Below are positions 41,619 to 51,508 of a stretch of DNA of 64,000 nt, one piece after another. The translations under genes were made by a program, and so were the position numbers. The notes below the pieces were generated by a model. It was not told the DNA's origin and ran no database searches. It saw only the letters and a list, made by a program, of their open reading frames with translations. The DNA comes from Flectonema sp. DT1601 (taxonomy: Eukaryota; Euglenozoa; Diplonemea; Diplonemida; Diplonemidae): assembly GCA_964019425.1 (NCBI GenBank), contig OZ025828.1, forward strand, positions 186,001-250,000, read 5' to 3'. Position 1 is the first letter of the stretch. Each line of letters begins with the position of its first letter.

Positions 41619-44600
41619 TTAAATACTCGTAATAGTTGGAGCAACTTTGTCATTGGTGTTGTCGGCCTCCAGCTCTTGCAAAGAATAGAGGAAGCTGTCG
41701 TTATCAGTTTTGTTATTTTGTTGCTTTCGGTAGATGGTGAAGGCAACCAAAGCACCACCTAAGCACAGGGAAGCAACAACACCAACAATAATGTATACAA
41801 TGTTATTGCTGCTGCTGCTACTGCTGCTGCTGTCATTGCTGCTACCCTTTACCACCTTGTCTTCTGTTGGTGATTTGAGAGATTCCATTCCGTTTCCAAC
41901 AGGTTCCATTATCAAAGTGCTCCCGTCACCATTGTCTCTAAGTAGACCAGCACCGTTACCTGACTCAGTTACCGCGGTATTCAATACAGCAGCACTCTCG
42001 TCAGTGACTTCGACTTCAACGAACATCCCGGAATCTCCAACAGACTGCAGGTCCTTGGTTGAGCTCACACCGTGTCCGAGAGTCTTCACTTCCCTGTTTT
42101 TACTCAACTCCTTTTCAAACAATTCAGTGTTCCACGATGAAGGAATAGAAGTACCCCACTTCTCTCTCACATCCTTAGCAGGAACAATGTTGTCTTTCAT
42201 CAGACTCCCAACGTACTTGATCATCACATTCGATGACTCCGATTCTTTTGTAACTCGCATGATGGTTCTTCTTAACTTTCTTAGAAACCTCTTCGGGTTT
42301 TCCATAATCTTTGAATACGATCCCTTGAATGACAGACGGAACGGTTTCCTTTTGCTGTTTGTCTTCCCCTGGCTCCCCACTACTTCATCATCCCCACCCG
42401 AGGTCTCGCTCTCTTTGCAGTGGAGCCCCTTGGAACTGCAGCAACCCATCTTGTCCTCCTCACTGAGAAGGCCCGCATCAGCTCGGCAGTCAACTGAACA
42501 CGCGATGTTCTCTTCGTTGCAACACCACTCAACCTGATCGCTTCCCCAATCAGACATTGCCTTCGAATCGCTGAAGCAGTCGAACTTCTCCGTCGCACAA
42601 CCGACGCCGTCACTCAGACAACAATCCATTCTCGTCAGCTCATCCCACGACGCACGTTCTGCACGCATTACTTGGCACTTCTCGTTCACCTTCACATCCG
42701 CTGCCGCAACATCCGGACAACGAACTCCCTTCACAAAGCAGCACCAATCCGATTGTTCTTCACTCCAAGCAGCAGCAGTCTTCTCACTCCACTCGCAATC
42801 GAACGCATCCACGTCAACAACGCATCCGACTTGAAACTTCTCACAGCAGTACGCAGCCTTCTTCTCCTCCCACATCGTCACGTCCACAACCGAAGTCTGC
42901 AACAATCCCTCAGCGTTCTTCACAATCTCCATCGACGCATCATCAACACTGCAGTCATACATTGCAATTGGACATCCCACTTGTTTTTCTTCACAGCACC
43001 ACTTTCTCTGAGCAAATCTCCATCCCTTTGGGTCTGATCTGCAGTCAAACTGATCCTTCTCGTCTTCCTTGCAGTACCTACCAGTCTTCTCACAGCAATA
43101 CCTCATCTCTTCTAGAGAAGGTGATTTCACAGAATTGTAGCAACTGAAAGTCTTGCATCCCAACGGGTTCCATTTCGACACCGACTCCGCAAGACACTCC
43201 GACTTCTCTTCAATTTTCTCGCACGATGGTCTGCAATCCTTGCTGCACACCTTCTGCCCCTTCGCATCACACTTGCACGTCTGCTGGCATCCAGTACACG
43301 AGTACCCCTTCTTGCATGTTCTACCTGTTCCACACAACACTACATCGTTTGTCTTCAGGTCACACTTCTCATCAATTTCAGGAGCAATACACTTCACATT
43401 ACCTCCTTCAACAGAACAATACTCACCTTCTTTACATGAAGACGGGTTGCATCTGATTGCGTTACTCTTTACACAGAGCCATTCTTTCGAATTCACATCT
43501 CTCGTACACTTCGTTCCTGCAGGGCAATCAGAACTACGATCCATTGAAATAATCCTTCCACTGTCAATACGACAGACGTCATCTTCTGAGAGCATCGATT
43601 TCATACAACTACCAGGGAGGTTAATATTGTCTTCCTTCGTAATACATTTCAATGATGATAAACAAATATCATATTCACATGATGGTTTGAATCCTCCACA
43701 AGACTCTCCTTCTTTAGATCTCTTCACACAAACCATTTCAGTTCCACACTTCCCTGAACTCATGGATTGTGTACGACAGAATTCTACTTCTTCACAGTCA
43801 TCGTCATTCTTACAATTCATCTTACCGACCATTGGAACACATTCTGGGTAAGAAGCCTTGTCTCCCTTCATCATCTCACAAACATGTCCGTCACGGCACT
43901 TCATGCTTGCACAGTCAGATGCTGGAGCCATGGAGGAAACACAATCTGCGTAATCTCCGTTGTGGCCTTTCATCATCTTACAGACGTATCCAGGTTTGCA
44001 CTTCATGCTATCACAGTCGGATGCTGGAGCCATGGAGGAAACACAATCTGCGTAATCTCCGTTGTTGCTCTTCATCATCTTACAGACGTATCCAGGTTTG
44101 CACTTCATGCTATCACAGTCGGATGCTGGAGCCATGGAGGAAACACAATTCGCGTAATCTCCGTTGTTGCTCTTCATCATCTTACAGACGTATCCAGGTT
44201 TGCACTTCATGCTACAGTCGGATGTTGGAGCCATGGAAGAAACACAATTCGCGTAATCTCCGTTGTTGCTCTTCATCATCTTACAGACGTATCCAGGTTT
44301 GCACTTCATGCTATCACAGTCGGATGCTGGAGCCATGGAAGAAACACAATCTGCGTAATCTCCGTTGTTGCCTTGCATCATCTTACAGAAGTATCCAGGT
44401 TTGCACTTCATGCTATCACAGTCGGATGTTGGAGCCATGGAGGAAACACAATTCGCGTAATCTCCGTTGTTGCCCTTCATCATCTTACAGACGTATCCAG
44501 GTTTGCACTTCATGCTTGCACAGTCGGATGCTGGAGCCATGGAAGAAACACAATCTGCGTAATCTCCGTTGTTGCTCTTCATCATCTTACAGACGTATCC

Positions 44601-47423
44601 AGGTTTGCACTTCATGCTATCACAGTCGGATGCTGGAGCCATGGAGGAAACACAATTCGCGTAATCTCCGTTGTTGCTCTTCATCATCTTACAGACGTAT
44701 CCAGGTTTGCACTTCATGCTACAGTCGGATGTTGGAGCCATGGAAGAAACACAATTCGCGTAATCTCCGTTGTTGCTCTTCATCATCTTACAGACGTATC
44801 CAGGTTTGCACTTCATGCTATCACAGTCGGATGCTGGAGCCATGGAAGAAACACAATCTGCGTAATCTCCGTTGTTGCCTTGCATCATCTTACAGAAGTA
44901 TCCAGGTTTGCACTTCATGCTATCACAGTCGGATGTTGGAGCCATGGAGGAAACACAATTCGCGTAATCTCCGTTGTTGCCCTTCATCATCTTACAGACG
45001 TATCCAGGTTTGCACTTCATGCTACAGTCGGATGTTGGAGCCATGGAAGAAACACAATCTGCGTAATCTCCGTTGTTGCCTTGCATCATCTTACAGAAGT
45101 ATCCAGGTTTGCACTTCATGCTATCACAGTCGGATGTTGGAGCCATGGAGGAAACACAATTCGCGTAATCTCCGTTGTTGCCCTTCATCATCTTACAGAC
45201 GTATCCAGGTTTGCACTTCATGCTACAGTCGGATGTTGGAGCCATGGAAGAAACACAATCTGCGTAATCTCCGTTGTTGCCCTTCATCATCTTACAGACG
45301 TATCCAGGTTTGCACTTCATGCTACAGTCGGATGTTGGAGCCATGGAAGAAACACAATCTGCGTAATCTCCGTTGTTGCCTTGCATCATCTTACAGAAGT
45401 ATCCAGGTTTGCACTTCATGCTATCACAGTCGGATGCTGGAGCCATGGAAGAAACACAATCTGCGTAATCTCCGTTGTTGCCCTTCATCATCTTACAGAC
45501 GTATCCAGGTTTGCACTTCATGCTATCACAGTCGGATGTTGGAGCCATGGAGGAAACACAATTCGCGTAATCTCCGTTGTTGCTCTTCATCATCTTACAG
45601 ACGTATCCAGGTTTGCACTTCATGCTATCACAGTCGGATGCTGGAGCCATGGAAGAAACACAATCTGCGTAATCTCCGTTGTTGCTCTTCATCATCTTAC
45701 AGACGTATCCAGGTTTGCACTTCATGCTATCACAGTCGGATGCTGGAGCCATGGAGGAAACACAATTCGCGTAATCTCCGTTGTTGCTCTTCATCATCTT
45801 ACAGACGTATCCAGGTTTGCACTTCATGCTATCACAGTCGGATGCTGGAGCCATGGAGGAAACACAATTCGCGTAATCTCCGTGGTTGCCTTGCATCATC
45901 TTACAGACGTATCCAGGTTTGCACTTCATGCTATCACAGTCGGATGCTGGAGCCGTGGAAGAAACACAATCTGCGTAATCTCCGTTGTTGCCTTGCATCA
46001 TCTTACAGAAGTATCCAGGTTTGCACTTCATGCTATCACAGTCGGATGCTGGAGCCATGGAGGAAACACAATTCGCGTAATCTCCGTTGTTGCCCTTCAT
46101 CATCTTACAGACGTATCCAGGTTTGCACCTCATGCTATCACAGTCGGATGCTGGAGCCATGGAGGAAACACAATTTGCGTAATCTCCGTTGTTGCCCTTC
46201 ATCATCTTACAGACGTATCCAGGTTTGCACTTCATGCTACAGTCGGATGTTGGAGCCATGGAAGAAACACAATTCGCGTAATCTCCGTGGTTGCCTTGCA
46301 TCATCTTACAGACGTATCCAGGTTTGCACTTCATGCTATCACAGTCGGATGTTGGAGCCATGGAAGAAACACAATCTGCGTAATCTCCGTTGTTGCCCTT
46401 CATCATCTTACAGACGTATCCAGGTTTGCACTTCATGCTATCACAGTCGGATGTTGGAGCCATGGAAGAAACACAATCTGCGTAATCTCCGTTGTTGCCC
46501 TTCATCATCTTACAGACGTATCCAGGTTTGCACTTCATGCTATCACAGTCGGATGCTGGAGCCATGGAGGAAACACAATTCGCGTAATCTCCGTTGTTGC
46601 TCTTCATCATCTTACAGACGTATCCAGGTTTGCACTTCATGCTATCACAGTCGGATGTTGGAGCCATAGAAGAAACACAATCTGCGTAATCTCCGTTGTT
46701 GCCCTTCATCATCTTACAGACGTATCCAGGTTTGCACTTCATGCTATCACAGTCGGATGCTGGAGCCATGGAGGAAACACAATTCGCGTAATCTCCGTTG
46801 TTGCCGTTCATCATCTTACAGACGTATCCAGGTTTGCACTTCATGCTATCACAGTCGGATGTTGGAGCCATGGAAGAAACACAATCTGCGTAATCTCCGT
46901 TGTTGCCCTTCATCATCTTACAGACGTATCCAGGTTTGCACTTCATGCTATCACAGTCGGATGCTGGAGCCATGGAGGAAACACAATTCGCGTAATCTCC
47001 GTTGTTGCCGTTCATCATCTTACAGACGTATCCAGGTTTGCACTTCATGCTATCACAGTCGGATGTTGGAGCCATAGAAGAAACACAATCTGCGTAATCT
47101 CCGTTGTTGCCCTTCATCATCTTACAGACGTATCCAGGTTTGCACTTCATGCTATCACAGTCGGATGCTGGAGCCATGGAGGAAACACAATTCGCGTAAT
47201 CTCCGTTGTTGCCGTTCATCATCTTACAGACGTATCCAGGTTTGCACTTCATGCTATCACAGTCGGATGTTGGAGCCATGGAAGAAACACAATCTGCGTA
47301 ATCTCCGTTGTTGCCGTTCATCATCTCACAGACGTATCCAGGTTTGCACTTCATGCTTGCACAGTCAGTAGTAGACTGAGAATGAACCATGGAAACCCAC
47401 AAGCAAAATATCAAAATTCTCAT
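41619..47423 (-). CDS. Giant Cys-rich repeat surface protein (family copy A)
   Basis: This is a 1934-residue type I membrane protein. A signal peptide (MRILIFCLWVSMVHSQS) precedes 35 tandem modules of 33-34 residues (consensus DCDSMKCKPGYVCKMMKGNN, then GDYANCVSSMAPAS). Each module has four cysteines and resembles follistatin/EGF-like knots. Seven modules lack one Asp (DC-SMK). Next is a cysteine-rich C-terminal region of about 650 residues, including about six W-x-WCC units (QRKWCCEEKQVGC, EQSDWCCFVKGVRC, QVEWCCNEENIAC). It ends with one membrane span (NIVYIIVGVVASLCLGGALV) and a short tail (KVAPTITSI). It is probably an adhesin or variable surface coat protein. Codons 1205-1900 are almost identical at DNA level to the copy at 51509-58153. 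The antisense strand is open for 1224 codons only because the repeat has no stops. Confidence 0.9.
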   Translation of the reverse strand: MRILIFCLWVSMVHSQSTTDCASMKCKPGYVCEMMNGNNGDYADCVSSMAPTSDCDSMKCKPGYVCKMMNGNNGDYANCVSSMAPASDCDSMKCKPGYVCKMMKGNNGDYADCVSSMAPTSDCDSMKCKPGYVCKMMNGNNGDYANCVSSMAPASDCDSMKCKPGYVCKMMKGNNGDYADCVSSMAPTSDCDSMKCKPGYVCKMMNGNNGDYANCVSSMAPASDCDSMKCKPGYVCKMMKGNNGDYADCVSSMAPTSDCDSMKCKPGYVCKMMKSNNGDYANCVSSMAPASDCDSMKCKPGYVCKMMKGNNGDYADCVSSMAPTSDCDSMKCKPGYVCKMMKGNNGDYADCVSSMAPTSDCDSMKCKPGYVCKMMQGNHGDYANCVSSMAPTSDCSMKCKPGYVCKMMKGNNGDYANCVSSMAPASDCDSMRCKPGYVCKMMKGNNGDYANCVSSMAPASDCDSMKCKPGYFCKMMQGNNGDYADCVSSTAPASDCDSMKCKPGYVCKMMQGNHGDYANCVSSMAPASDCDSMKCKPGYVCKMMKSNNGDYANCVSSMAPASDCDSMKCKPGYVCKMMKSNNGDYADCVSSMAPASDCDSMKCKPGYVCKMMKSNNGDYANCVSSMAPTSDCDSMKCKPGYVCKMMKGNNGDYADCVSSMAPASDCDSMKCKPGYFCKMMQGNNGDYADCVSSMAPTSDCSMKCKPGYVCKMMKGNNGDYADCVSSMAPTSDCSMKCKPGYVCKMMKGNNGDYANCVSSMAPTSDCDSMKCKPGYFCKMMQGNNGDYADCVSSMAPTSDCSMKCKPGYVCKMMKGNNGDYANCVSSMAPTSDCDSMKCKPGYFCKMMQGNNGDYADCVSSMAPASDCDSMKCKPGYVCKMMKSNNGDYANCVSSMAPTSDCSMKCKPGYVCKMMKSNNGDYANCVSSMAPASDCDSMKCKPGYVCKMMKSNNGDYADCVSSMAPASDCASMKCKPGYVCKMMKGNNGDYANCVSSMAPTSDCDSMKCKPGYFCKMMQGNNGDYADCVSSMAPASDCDSMKCKPGYVCKMMKSNNGDYANCVSSMAPTSDCSMKCKPGYVCKMMKSNNGDYANCVSSMAPASDCDSMKCKPGYVCKMMKSNNGDYADCVSSMAPASDCDSMKCKPGYVCKMMKGHNGDYADCVSSMAPASDCASMKCRDGHVCEMMKGDKASYPECVPMVGKMNCKNDDDCEEVEFCRTQSMSSGKCGTEMVCVKRSKEGESCGGFKPSCEYDICLSSLKCITKEDNINLPGSCMKSMLSEDDVCRIDSGRIISMDRSSDCPAGTKCTRDVNSKEWLCVKSNAIRCNPSSCKEGEYCSVEGGNVKCIAPEIDEKCDLKTNDVVLCGTGRTCKKGYSCTGCQQTCKCDAKGQKVCSKDCRPSCEKIEEKSECLAESVSKWNPLGCKTFSCYNSVKSPSLEEMRYCCEKTGRYCKEDEKDQFDCRSDPKGWRFAQRKWCCEEKQVGCPIAMYDCSVDDASMEIVKNAEGLLQTSVVDVTMWEEKKAAYCCEKFQVGCVVDVDAFDCEWSEKTAAAWSEEQSDWCCFVKGVRCPDVAAADVKVNEKCQVMRAERASWDELTRMDCCLSDGVGCATEKFDCFSDSKAMSDWGSDQVEWCCNEENIACSVDCRADAGLLSEEDKMGCCSSKGLHCKESETSGGDDEVVGSQGKTNSKRKPFRLSFKGSYSKIMENPKRFLRKLRRTIMRVTKESESSNVMIKYVGSLMKDNIVPAKDVREKWGTSIPSSWNTELFEKELSKNREVKTLGHGVSSTKDLQSVGDSGMFVEVEVTDESAAVLNTAVTESGNGAGLLRDNGDGSTLIMEPVGNGMESLKSPTEDKVVKGSSNDSSSSSSSSNNIVYIIVGVVASLCLGGALVAFTIYRKQQNNKTDNDSFLYSLQELEADNTNDKVAPTITSI
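43815..47366 (-). repeat. 102-bp coding tandem repeat array A (35 units)
   Basis: Near-identical 99-102-bp units encode the four-cysteine module. At the 5' end of the gene, units 2-7 alternate as a 204-bp dimer (MMNGNN...ANC and MMKGNN...ADC). Near the 3' end, a block of four units (25-28) is repeated as 30-33. This indicates unequal exchange at several scales. Confidence 0.95.
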
Positions 47424-47719
47424 TATATGTTATTGTTGTAAGCTTAATTAAATTATACTTTGGTAATACTTTGATCTGTAATTATATTCATAAAAACTAA
47501 CTTGTAACCAAAGCAATTACTTGTAACTCATTCAACTGTGGTATAAACATAATCTATGTAACACAGTACTCCAATACACGTAGTAATGCAACAAGCGTGT
47601 CAGAAGTTCAAATTCATTCTACCTTTTATTATTATAGTTAACCTGAGAAGACAAACAATAAATCTAAACAAAAAGATAACTCTCCGGAAAACAAACAAGT
47701 TCTCTGAGTATGAATAAAG

Positions 47720-48045
47720 AGAAAAAATTTATGCAACCATGAGTTGAATGAATAAATAAACAAATCAATATTTAAATATTCGACAGCGGAAGGAAGGAAA
47801 ATAATTACAAAGCCTGTCGGCGATGTGAAAATATTATTAAATTCGAATTAATTTCAATTCAAGTGATTCACTAAAGTGATTGAGAACGGAGACACGTCAA
47901 ACAGGAGAACACTCCTAGCAACACACTGAACGTCCTCAAACAACGTTTCTTAATTAAGAAAAACAACAGCATCAATATACCTGTTGGGTGATCTTCAGTA
48001 CATGAGACTGATACCACAGGAGAAAATGAAAAATTTGAGAGAAAA
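47720..48045 (-). repeat. Conserved 3' flank of surface-gene family, copy B
   Basis: It aligns with 50885-51180 and 63440-63740 at high identity, from TTATGCAACCATGAGTTGAA to CCACAGGAGAAAAT. It is joined directly to the 5' end of a gene, so the whole gene body between them is missing. Confidence 0.85.
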
Positions 48046-48169
48046 AAAAGAACAACACGTCCTTCTTCATCTCACAAAGCTGTCCAGTTCCACACTTCAT
48101 AGTGCTGCAATCAGCATTAGGCTGACTGTGAACTATGGAAGCTACCAATCCAAATATCAAAATTCTCAT
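47972..48169 (-). pseudogene. Stub of a third surface-gene copy (B)
   Basis: The frame opens with MRILIFGLVASIVHSQPNAD, identical to the start of gene C, and continues through one partial module (CSTMKCGTGQLCEMKK). It then runs into the 3' flank and stops at 47972. The repeat array, Cys-rich region, membrane span and tail are gone. The acceptor ATCATAACACAG is kept 20 bases upstream. This is most simply an internal deletion between two family members or within one. A short secreted peptide could still be made. Confidence 0.8.
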
Positions 48170-48480
48170 TATTTATAATAGTTGAAAGCTGTGTTATGAT
48201 TGTTTTTAAAAAAATTATTATTAAAACGCAAAAATGTGTAACTTGGTGACTAGTTTACCGGACACTTCAAGAGGGTTACTCTACTTATGTTCTGTAAATC
48301 TTAAAAAGGTGAAGTACATTGGTGTGATATTGAATTGTAGAAACCCAGTTATTGCTGGTTGCTAGTATTGAAGATTACAACCCGTTGTATCAAGACTTGT
48401 GTTACGTGTCGACCGAAGTTAATAAAGTATCAGGGTAGTTAAAACATGAGTTTATTATAAAAAAAGTGCACTAAATATTT

Positions 48481-50100
48481 TTAACCCTTTAAGCCTTTCG
48501 CGTTTTTTTTTTTTTGACAAAGGGGAAAAATGTACCTTGTGAGTACAAGGGTGGAGCCAGAGCTGCCCAAAAACGACAAATTTTATGTGGGATCGTGCTG
48601 CAAAAATCACCAGCTTTTTCTGAGAAAAAGTTCATTTTTTTTTTTCTGCACTGGGAACAGTCTTAGCCAGGTTGCCCATGACTATCCCATGTTTTCAGCC
48701 AAAAATTAAAATCCCTAAAACTATTTCCATCGAAAATGATTCAGTAGGGTCACCTATCCCAGATTTGGGTGCTCCTGTGTCTTCTTCGAGCGATGAAAAG
48801 AGTACAATAGAGCCAAGCATTTCCCCTCTGAAATGGAGCAAGAAAATCACCAAGGTAAAACGACACACGTTTCGGCGGTCCTTGCAGGACATGTCAGACC
48901 TGAAATTGATGAAGGAACTGCAGAAATTTGAACTTGTGTTCACCCCAAAGGTGATGAGATGATTTCGCACCGCAGCAACAACTAGGCACTCAATCTTAAC
49001 GTAGCTGAACTCAAATTCTCTTTAGGACTCAATATCCTCGTGGGTCTCTGTGATAAGCCAAATATCTCAGATTACAGGAACGGTACATCAGACCCAGAGT
49101 ACACACCCCACTTCGCTTCCTGAGATCGGTTCCTCTAAATTCGAACCAATCTAAAGTTTTACACTGTCACCAACCCCGTACCTACTGACAAGCTCTACAA
49201 AATCCGCAGCTTTTGGGAAACAATAGTTCCCAAATGGTCCGAGATTAATAAGACGGAGGCGCAGGGACGGGTGGAGAAGTTCTCTGCCTCGTACTTTCAG
49301 TCCTAGCACAATGTGCATCACATAAATTCAGGAACAATCCAAAAGAAGTACATGTCTTCAGCACATTGCCTCTCGAGGAGAATTATGAGACAGCCACGTG
49401 ATGGACTAAAATAAGGAAATCTATCAAAAAGTGACAATCGACTTACCGGTACAGATCCATCAGTACAACAAACTAATGGGTGGTGTTGACCCTGTAGACG
49501 GTATCAGGGGGAAGGCAAGAAGAACTCTGATGACAAAACGCTGGACCCTGAAAGTCTTTCACTACTTGTTAGAGATTTCTATCTTCAATGTTTTCACCCT
49601 CCAAAAGAAGTCTGAAAAAGACGCCGGGACATATGCTCAGTTCAAAAAGAGGCTATGTTCTCAACTTATTGATCACGGAACACACCAAACTCACACAAGA
49701 TGTCACTACCTACGAAAATTCGGTATTTTTGGGGACTGCAGTTCACAGATTTGTTCTCAAAAAAAGTAAGGTCATCGATTTCTTGTTCAAAAAGCGAGGT
49801 TTTCTTATGCATGGATCCCTGCTTCGAACAATATCACGAAAATATTGACGAGTATTCAGCCCCTGTTTGCAACAACCATACCTTTGCTACACACAATCAT
49901 ATCCCACCGAAAAACATGAAACGGAAGCACTCTACTCCTACAACATTGCCAAAATCAAAGCGAACCCAGGGGTCCTAAGCAACAGTGTTTTTTTAGGCTG
50001 TTGTTGCATTTTGTATTTTTCCCCACACCCCTTTTCTCCTTTGTCAAATTTTTCGATTTTTCTCAAAAACAGGGTTTTTTGCCTCTTATTAAAGGGTTAA
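48481..50100 (+). mobile_element. Degenerate piggyBac-type DNA transposon
   Basis: The element is 1620 bp including TTAA duplications at 48481-48484 and 50097-50100, the fixed target of piggyBac elements. Termini are inverted: CCCTTTAA at the left and TTAAAGGG at the right. Subterminal inverted copies of TTGACAAAGG lie at 48515 and 50035-50047. Plus-strand remnants of the transposase are visible: an N-terminal part (48672-48962), NILVGLCDKPNISDYR with TSDPEYTPHF (about 49030-49110), and a C-terminal part (49431-49769) with QYNKLMGGVDPVD and RWTLKVFHYLLEISIFNV. These are the classic GGVDxxDQ block and its following helix. The middle, including two of the three catalytic Asp regions, is missing, and several stops and frame breaks interrupt it, so it cannot move on its own. 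Confidence 0.93.
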
Positions 50101-50164
50101 AAAAAAAAAAAAAAAAAAAAAAATTATAAAACCACAATTTTTCGGCTGTTCCATAATACACTTG

Positions 50165-50245
50165 TGGAATACGTAGTTTCAGTAGCCTTAATCCTACACT
50201 ACTCGTCCATCTTAGGCCCTTCATCAGATTGTTAATAATGAATCA
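50165..50245 (-). repeat. Dispersed sequence with hammerhead-like core, copy 1
   Basis: The minus strand reads CTGATGA (50227-50221), then AGGGCC...GGCTACT, then GAAACTACGTA (50180-50170). It is related to 59247-59318, which has AGGCC...GGCCT after CTGATGA. The order CUGAUGA, stem, GAAAC, tiny stem, GUA matches a type I hammerhead ribozyme layout, as known in Penelope-like elements. A convincing stem I is not visible. Confidence 0.35.
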
Positions 50246-50744
50246 GGGTAGTTAATAGTTTAATTTCTTAAGGGTTGTCAAAATTGAAATTTAATGAAGT
50301 AAAAGATTTGTAAGATCGTCTAAATACGACAAAACAAGAGACAGAGGTTGCAACTTGTCTGCAATTTTTCAGAAGTGTTTTTTTTAGTTCAGGTTTCCCC
50401 AAACCTTTTGAGTTATTTTCAGAAAAGAAGAAATGAGAGTAACTAGATTGTAATCTCGCTTGCTCTCGCCAGCGTTTGTCAACAAGCTGATCGTGCTTTT
50501 TTTAAAATAAGGCCTACCGAAAAAAATTTTACAAATGTACCACAAAAAAAATGCGCAGCACATAGGCATTTCACTCAGCAAGAAATGAAAACTAAAAGGA
50601 TCAGGCAAGATGACAGTCAGTTTAAGTTCATAACTGCCGTTTGCGACAACCTGCATCCTACTAATAAATAATTAATACAAAATGAATACATTGTGCTCAT
50701 TACAGAGACTGACTTCCTTACATAGAGCGACTATTTCTGCTACA

Positions 50745-51508
50745 AGATACAACATACCAAACAAGGACCTATGACTTCTTATTATGTACCTGAGAAAAGA
50801 AACATAGAATAAAAACTAAAAGAAAACACAAACGACAAAAAAATCAATTTTGAGAACGAATAGTATAAAATAAAGAGAGAAAATTTATGCAACCATGAGT
50901 TGAATGAATAAATAAACAAATCAATATTTAAATATTCGACAGCGGAAGGAAGGGAAATAATTACAAAGCCTGTCGGCGATGTGAAAATATTATTAAATTC
51001 GAATTAATTTCAATTCAAGTGATTCACTAAAGTGATTGAGAACGGAGACACGTCAAACAGGAGAACACTCCCAGCAACACACTGAACGTCCTCAAACAAC
51101 GTTTCTTAATTAAGAAAAACAACAGCATCAATATACCTGTTGGGTGATCTTCAGTACATGAGACTGATACCACAGGAGAAAATACGGAACCGAAGGGAAA
51201 AATAAAAGAAAAAAAAGAGGAAAAAAAAAGGACGTGGATAACGTTTACAGTACAACAGTCCGATTCTTACACAAGATTGATTTTCAACCTGTGAGAACTG
51301 CATGTGAACTGAATATTTATAATATTTCAAAGTCTGTCGATATGTATGTATAACATCAAAACATCTTTTCAGTACAAGATGAGAGGTGAGAGGGATAAGT
51401 TTCCCATCACATACCCGAAATCAAACGGGTTATGAATAAAGTGCATCTTACGCTTCCAAATAATCCGAAAACAGCAAAGATACTTTTTTTTAAAAATACC
51501 CAACTTTA
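50745..51508 (-). repeat. Conserved 3' flank of surface-gene family, copy C
   Basis: Nearly identical to 63302-64000 over 700 bases at constant offset 12557. It carries the ACCCG/CGGGT hairpin at 51413-51433, about 80-95 bases after the stop of gene C. Confidence 0.9.

Larger units (their letters stand above)
47424..48480. other. Region between array A and the transposon: flank copy B and gene stub
   Basis: 47424-47720 is the upstream region of gene A. 47720-48045 is a copy of the family 3' flank. 48010-48169 is a gene stub. 48190-48480 resembles the upstream region of gene C (compare 58246-58320; shared GTTACTCT and GTGAAGTA). Confidence 0.7.
50101..51508. other. Region between transposon and gene C
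   Basis: 50101-50122 is an A run. 50165-50245 holds a dispersed sequence with a hammerhead-like core. 50250-50745 is unassigned, with an apparently broken frame on the minus strand. 50745-51508 is copy C of the family 3' flank. Confidence 0.65.

Noticed and set aside
43767-47441. Plus-strand frame of 1224 codons antisense to gene A (and others in a second plus frame)
   Set aside because: It is the shadow of a 102-bp repeat with no antisense stops. It lacks a signal peptide or recognisable domain and ends with the array.
50384-50656. Minus-strand 90-codon frame between transposon and gene C
   Set aside because: Composition and lack of conservation suggest non-coding or decayed sequence. I could not match it to any family.
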